A stretch of DNA of 8,412 bases, from assembly GCA_007128525.1 (NCBI GenBank), contig SKXG01000396.1, positions 1-8,412 of the forward strand. Reading direction: 5' to 3'. The translations under genes and the position numbers were made by a program. The notes under the pieces are model-generated. The model did no database searches. It saw nothing but the letters and a program-made list of their open reading frames with translations, and was not told where the DNA came from. Shown here piece by piece: positions 5,898 through 8,412 of the stretch (position 1 is its first letter; each line of letters starts with the position of its first letter). The DNA comes from Pseudomonadales bacterium (GTDB lineage Bacteria; Pseudomonadota; Gammaproteobacteria; Pseudomonadales; Azotimanducaceae).

Positions 5898-6497
5898 ATG
5901 CAGACTGGTACCCTGATCTTTCTTGGCCTGCTCGTCGTTCTGGCGATCTACGTCGTCAGCATCTACAACAGGCTGGTATCACTGAGAAATCGATACATGA
6001 ATGCCTTCGCGCAGATTGAGGTGCAGCTCAAGCGCCGGTACGACCTGATACCGAATCTGGTTGAAACCGCCAAGGCTTACATCAAGCATGAACGCGAAAC
6101 CCTGGAAGCCGTGGTACAAGCCCGTAATCAGGCGCTCTCCGGCCTGGACAAGGCCAAGGCCGACCCGTCAAACGCACAAGCCATCAAGGAACTCGGCAGC
6201 GCAGAGAGCGGCCTGGCCGGCGCGCTGGCACGGATGAACCTGGTGGTTGAGGCCTACCCGGACCTGAAAGCCAATCAGAACATGGCGCAGCTCAGCGAAG
6301 AGCTGAGCAGCACGGAGAATCGGGTAGCCTTCGCACGCCAGGGCTACAACGACCAGGTCATGGCCTACAACACCTACAAGCAGAGTTTTCCGCCCATGCT
6401 GTTCGCCGGCCCGTTTGGCCACGCCCAGGATGCCGCCTTGCTTGAGTTTGAAGACAGCGCCCAGATTCAAAGCGCCCCGAAAGTTTCCTTCAACTGA
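5898..6497 (+). CDS. lemA: LemA family protein
   Basis: 199 residues, close to the family norm. Residues 5-22 form one N-terminal membrane segment (TLIFLGLLVVLAIYVVSI), followed by a cytosolic or periplasmic helical bundle. The family block is nearly complete: YNRLVSLRNRYMNAFAQIEVQLKRRYDLIPNLVE (23-56) continuing into KAYIKHERETLEAVVQAR (59-76), then ELSSTENRVAFARQGYNDQVMAYN (135-158), and a C-terminal EF.DSAQIQSAPKVSF. The biochemical role of LemA proteins is unsettled; the name comes from a Listeria antigen. They often neighbour HtpX/M48-type membrane peptidases, as here: the peptidase gene starts 17 bp downstream on the same strand, so co-transcription is likely. Confidence 0.95.
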   Translation: MQTGTLIFLGLLVVLAIYVVSIYNRLVSLRNRYMNAFAQIEVQLKRRYDLIPNLVETAKAYIKHERETLEAVVQARNQALSGLDKAKADPSNAQAIKELGSAESGLAGALARMNLVVEAYPDLKANQNMAQLSEELSSTENRVAFARQGYNDQVMAYNTYKQSFPPMLFAGPFGHAQDAALLEFEDSAQIQSAPKVSFN

Positions 6498-6514
6498 GGC
6501 ACTGATCCGACTCC

Positions 6515-8412
6515 ATGGATTTCTTTGACGCCCAGGACCGGGCAAGACGCAAGACCTGGAAACTCGTACTGCTGTTCAGTGCCGCTGTGATTGCACTGAT
6601 CGTGCTTACGAACCTGCTCGTTGCGTTCACCATGGCCTTCTTTGGCGACTACAGCCACGGTGGCAACCTGCGTGTTGTTCTGACTCGCATCCCGGCCGAG
6701 CAGTGGTGGTGGATCTCAGCCATTGTGCTGATGATGGTTGGCGGCGCCTGTCTGTACAAACATCTTGCACTGCGTGCCGGTGGCCGCGTTATCGCCGAGA
6801 GTCTCGGCGGGCGGCCGCTGGTGCCGGACACCCGCATACTGGACGAACGCCGCGTACTCAACGTGGTGGAGGAAATGGCACTGGCCGCTGGCATGCCGGT
6901 TCCACCCGTTTATGTGCTGCCGGAACCCGGTATCAACGCCTTTGCCGCCGGCCGCAGTGCGGATGATGCCGTCATCGGCATCACGGACGGTGCCATGCGG
7001 CACCTCTCAAGAGACGAGCTGCAGGGCGTCATCGGCCATGAGTTCAGCCACATCCTCAACGGGGACAGCCGCCTGAACCTGCGCCTGATCGCTGTGCTGC
7101 ACGGCATACTGTTTATCGGGATGGTCGGCTACGCCCTGCTACGGGGATCGCGCTTCGGCGCCATGCGCGGGCGCTCCCGTGGCGCACTACCGGTGCTGCT
7201 GATGGGCGCCGGTCTGGCCATCATTGGCTATGCCGGTACTTTCTTTGGCAAGCTGATCAAGGCCGCCGTGAGCCGCCAACGCGAGTACCTCGCCGATGCC
7301 GCCTCTGTGCAGTTCACGCGCAACCCGACCGGCATTGCCGGTGCACTTAAGAAAATTGGTGCCAGCCAATATGGGTCGCAATTGCATGAAAGTGACGCAG
7401 AAGAGGCCTCCCACCTGTTCTTCGGACAGGCCATTGCGACCTCGGCGAGCAGCCTGTTCGCCACGCACCCACCGCTGACGCGTCGCATCCTGGCGATCGA
7501 ACCCACCTGGGATGGCAGTTTCCCCTCGCACGTCGGTGTCCCCCTTTCACATGGGCAAGGCACAACTGAAGGCATCTCCTCGTTTGCTGCCGGCCAGGAA
7601 CCGTCACTGGATATATCGCCGGCCACTGACGACAGCATCCCGGATAGCGCGGACGCCATGATCGCGGAAGTCGGCCAGTTGGACGACACTGGTGTCAGCA
7701 ACGCCCGGGCGCTATTGACGGGACTGCCGGCGTCATTGCTGAACGCCGCACATGATGCCTACAGCGCCTGTGGCCTGATGTATGCGCTGCTGCTCTGCGA
7801 AGACGAGGCGCTGAGGCAAACTCAACTTGAAAGTGTCGCCAAAGCACCGGACCAGGCGATGGCGCATCATGCAGAAGCGCTTCGCCAGCAGCTGACCTCC
7901 TTGAACAAGGCGCAACGACTGACATTGGCCGCTGTCGCCATGCCGGCTCTGAAGACGATTTCCTTTGCCCAGTACCAGACTCTGATCGAAACCTGCATCA
8001 CACTGATTCGCGCTGATCAACGCATCGGTCTGTTCGAGTGGGTGCTGCACCGGGTTATGGTCAAGGAACTCAAACCATCTTTTGAGACGGTTGGCGAACC
8101 CGCTGTCCGCTACCGGCGCATAGACGCTGTCAGCGACGCTGCCAACGAGCTGCTGTCCGCACTTGCCCGCGAGGGCACGCCTGCCAATACCAGCAAAGCA
8201 CACGCAACAGGCGCTGCAGAACTTGGGCTGGCACTGACCTATGTGGACGCCGAGGACCCCAACTTCAGCCGCCTGAACCAGGCATTGACCCGGCTCAGGT
8301 CACTGCACTCGTTAACCAAACCGACGCTGCTCAAGGCCTGTGCCGCCACGGTGATGTCGGACGGCCGTGTCAGCCTGAACCAGTGGGCGCTACTGCAGGG
8401 TGTGTCCGCGAC
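6515..8412 (+). CDS. M48-family membrane zinc metallopeptidase with long C-terminal extension; 3' end outside window
   Basis: The frame is open from ATG 6515 to the right edge, giving 632 residues with no stop seen. Hydrophobic segments at about 16-41, 66-84, 190-210 and 225-247 surround a Ste24/HtpX-like catalytic domain. The zinc motif is HEFSH (175-179; H175 and H179 ligands, E176 catalytic), and the third ligand is E257 in SRQREYLADAAS, the standard M48 arrangement. ATHPPLTRRI (316-325) is the conserved end of the core. A linker rich in serine, glycine and aspartate (about 333-385) leads to a helical extension holding two TerB-like acidic patterns: IRADQRIGLFEWVLHRV (498-514) and VMSDGRVSLNQWALLQ (613-628). 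The second resembles the last motif of such proteins, so the gene probably ends a few dozen codons beyond the window. HtpX relatives degrade damaged membrane proteins. There is no clear ribosome binding site; coupling to lemA, 17 bp upstream, is plausible. Confidence 0.93.
   Translation, partial: MDFFDAQDRARRKTWKLVLLFSAAVIALIVLTNLLVAFTMAFFGDYSHGGNLRVVLTRIPAEQWWWISAIVLMMVGGACLYKHLALRAGGRVIAESLGGRPLVPDTRILDERRVLNVVEEMALAAGMPVPPVYVLPEPGINAFAAGRSADDAVIGITDGAMRHLSRDELQGVIGHEFSHILNGDSRLNLRLIAVLHGILFIGMVGYALLRGSRFGAMRGRSRGALPVLLMGAGLAIIGYAGTFFGKLIKAAVSRQREYLADAASVQFTRNPTGIAGALKKIGASQYGSQLHESDAEEASHLFFGQAIATSASSLFATHPPLTRRILAIEPTWDGSFPSHVGVPLSHGQGTTEGISSFAAGQEPSLDISPATDDSIPDSADAMIAEVGQLDDTGVSNARALLTGLPASLLNAAHDAYSACGLMYALLLCEDEALRQTQLESVAKAPDQAMAHHAEALRQQLTSLNKAQRLTLAAVAMPALKTISFAQYQTLIETCITLIRADQRIGLFEWVLHRVMVKELKPSFETVGEPAVRYRRIDAVSDAANELLSALAREGTPANTSKAHATGAAELGLALTYVDAEDPNFSRLNQALTRLRSLHSLTKPTLLKACAATVMSDGRVSLNQWALLQGVSA

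Noticed and set aside
7733..8203. A 156-residue minus-strand open frame inside the M48 gene.
   Set aside because: It is the reverse-strand shadow of the peptidase's C-terminal extension, whose plus frame is continuous and shows family-like motifs.
1..8412. A defence system, mobile element or biosynthetic cluster spanning the window.
   Set aside because: Every sizeable gene falls in a common housekeeping or accessory family, strands alternate, and there are no integrases, direct-repeat borders, tRNA targets or composition shifts visible by eye.

Overview
The window reads as ordinary chromosomal sequence from a GC-rich Gram-negative bacterium, most likely a proteobacterium and plausibly a gammaproteobacterium. 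The evidence is dense coding with short gaps, an outer-membrane beta-barrel gene with a signal peptide, Shine-Dalgarno sites close to AGGAGG, and the common lemA / M48 peptidase pair. The taxon is inferred from family content; no rRNA, tRNA or marker gene is present to fix it. I see no tRNA, rRNA, CRISPR array, insertion sequence, integrase, phage gene or attachment site.

Layout, left to right. (1) The 3' part of a plus-strand gene joins what looks like the end of a CinA/PncC-type domain to a complete HxGH nucleotidyltransferase domain. (2) A 12-bp GC-rich tandem repeat lies between that gene and a convergent minus-strand MATE-family exporter. (3) The MATE gene diverges from a crotonase-superfamily (enoyl-CoA hydratase-like) gene across about 120 bp, where a candidate promoter can be drawn. 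(4) A plus-strand alginate-export-like outer-membrane porin follows. (5) Convergent to it is a two-gene minus-strand unit, read in the order flavin reductase then DUF502 membrane protein, with a GC-rich hairpin in the convergent gap. (6) Diverging from the flavin reductase is a plus-strand lemA and M48-peptidase unit that runs off the right edge, probably close to its end.

The genes do not form one pathway. LemA and the M48 membrane peptidase are a recurrent pair and are probably one transcript with a membrane-quality-control or envelope role. The flavin reductase and DUF502 genes are 18 bp apart and probably co-transcribed, without an obvious shared function. The leftmost protein could unite two consecutive steps of NAD recycling (NMN deamidation, then adenylylation of nicotinate mononucleotide) if both domains have the activities of their best-known relatives; this is a hypothesis.

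I found no convincing undescribed system. The points most worth a second look are the CinA-like/nucleotidyltransferase fusion, the crotonase that lacks both canonical catalytic glutamates, the long TerB-like C-terminal extension of the M48 peptidase, and the small repeats and hairpins between genes. All family calls come from reading motifs by eye, without any database search.
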